NCBI GenBank assembly: GCA_047974415.1
Contig: JBKECH010000062.1
Location: forward strand, 1 to 6,273
Reading direction: 5' to 3'
From: JBKEAJ01 sp047974415
GTDB taxonomy: Bacteria > Bacteroidota > Bacteroidia > Bacteroidales > Prolixibacteraceae
DNA: 6,273 bases
Part shown: piece after piece, positions 5,978 to 6,273 of the stretch
How the letters are laid out: every line of letters begins with the position of its first letter
Position numbering within the stretch: position 1 is the stretch's first letter
Position numbers and translations under genes: made by a program
Notes under the pieces: generated by a model
What the model was told of the DNA's origin: nothing
Seen by the model: only the letters and a program-made list of their open reading frames with translations
The model's database searches: none

Positions 5978-6273
5978 AATATCTACAACAGCTTAATTTC
6001 CAGCATACTAGGCGACGCTTTGTTTCTGAATAAATGCAGGAGAGACTTTATTTGTGAAATCTTACTACTTTTTTTTCCATCAAAGGAAGAATAAATTTCC
6101 TCCAACTATCTCGTTTCGGAAGATTTACAGAACAAAGATACAGAAATCAATTTGAAAAACCTTTCGATTTCTTGGATTTCAATAAAAAACTGACACTTTC
6201 TCACGGAGGAAGCCGTTTCGTTACAGCGTTTGATCCAAGCTATATCAGCAAATCTGGAAAAAAGACTCCTGGA
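5960..6273 (+). pseudogene. IS4-type transposase, N-terminal part, frameshifted at T8 (3' partial)
   Basis: ATG 5960 opens MIIKGANIYNSLISSILGDA and runs to TAA 6092-6094. The true continuation is in the -1 frame from about 6076: FSIKGRINFLQLSRFGRFTE, then YRNQFEKPFDFLDFNK, and finally FDPSYISKSGKKTPG at the window edge. The SIKGRINFLQL and FDPSYISKSGK blocks are characteristic of an IS4-like DDE transposase group common in Bacteroides relatives; the Asp of FDPSYIS is the likely first catalytic residue. The shift falls in CTTTTTTTTCC (T8 at 6069-6076), where one extra T restores LLLFFSIKGRIN. U-UUU-UUU is also a classic -1 slippery heptamer, so programmed shifting is possible, but simple decay is more likely given the neighbours. 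The remaining catalytic Asp and Glu lie beyond the window. Confidence 0.75.

Noticed and set aside
1..6273. CRISPR array, tRNA, rRNA or riboswitch
   Set aside because: I saw no regularly spaced repeats, cloverleaf with conserved T-loop, rRNA segment or known aptamer core on either strand.
1..6273. A new multi-gene defence or toxin-antitoxin system
   Set aside because: Apart from the beta-barrel and LacI genes, all coding segments are fragments or broken transposases, so no cooperating intact genes are present.

Overview
The window looks like a piece of a Bacteroidota chromosome, probably Bacteroidales. The reasons are a SusC/TonB-receptor-like outer-membrane beta-barrel, IS21, ISAs1 and IS4-type elements of the kind common in Bacteroides relatives, a TAnnTTTG promoter motif, an RHS-type glycine-rich tail, low GC, and a C-rich intergenic repeat that reads as PPPTPPQGG in translation. 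The taxon is an inference from these features; no marker gene is present.

Layout. Bases 1-1245 (+) hold the 3' two-thirds or so of an outer-membrane beta-barrel gene, followed by a hairpin terminator at 1280-1322. Bases 1403-2474 (-) hold the 5' half of an IS21-family istA. It carries one in-frame TGA and loses homology just before its expected catalytic Glu, where an unrecognised coding relic is joined on. Bases 2475-2628 are a C-rich inverted-repeat unit. A 52-codon C-terminal remnant of an alpha/beta hydrolase lies at 2787-2945 (+). It converges on an intact LacI-family regulator at 2987-4015 (-). Bases 4153-5395 are an end-to-end ISAs1-family element with matching terminal inverted repeats; its transposase (-) is killed by a Trp-to-TGA change and a one-base loss in an A-run. 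This element cuts off an RHS-type glycine-rich C-terminal fragment (5396-5664, -). Bases 5665-5959 are AT-rich and non-coding apart from short repeats and the left arm of an inverted repeat. Bases 5960-6273 (+) start an IS4-type transposase with a frameshift at a T8 run.

Function. Only two genes look functional: the outer-membrane barrel, whose 5' end is outside the window, and the LacI regulator. The rest is a graveyard of insertion sequences and gene fragments. I see no cooperating gene set and no convincing new defence, toxin or biosynthetic system. The most interesting signals are structural: a 19-bp perfect palindrome in the ISAs1 leader and a 16-bp near-perfect inverted repeat overlapping the IS4-type start codon. 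Both could shield transposase translation from read-through transcripts. There is also a recurring pattern of homopolymer indels in the dead genes.
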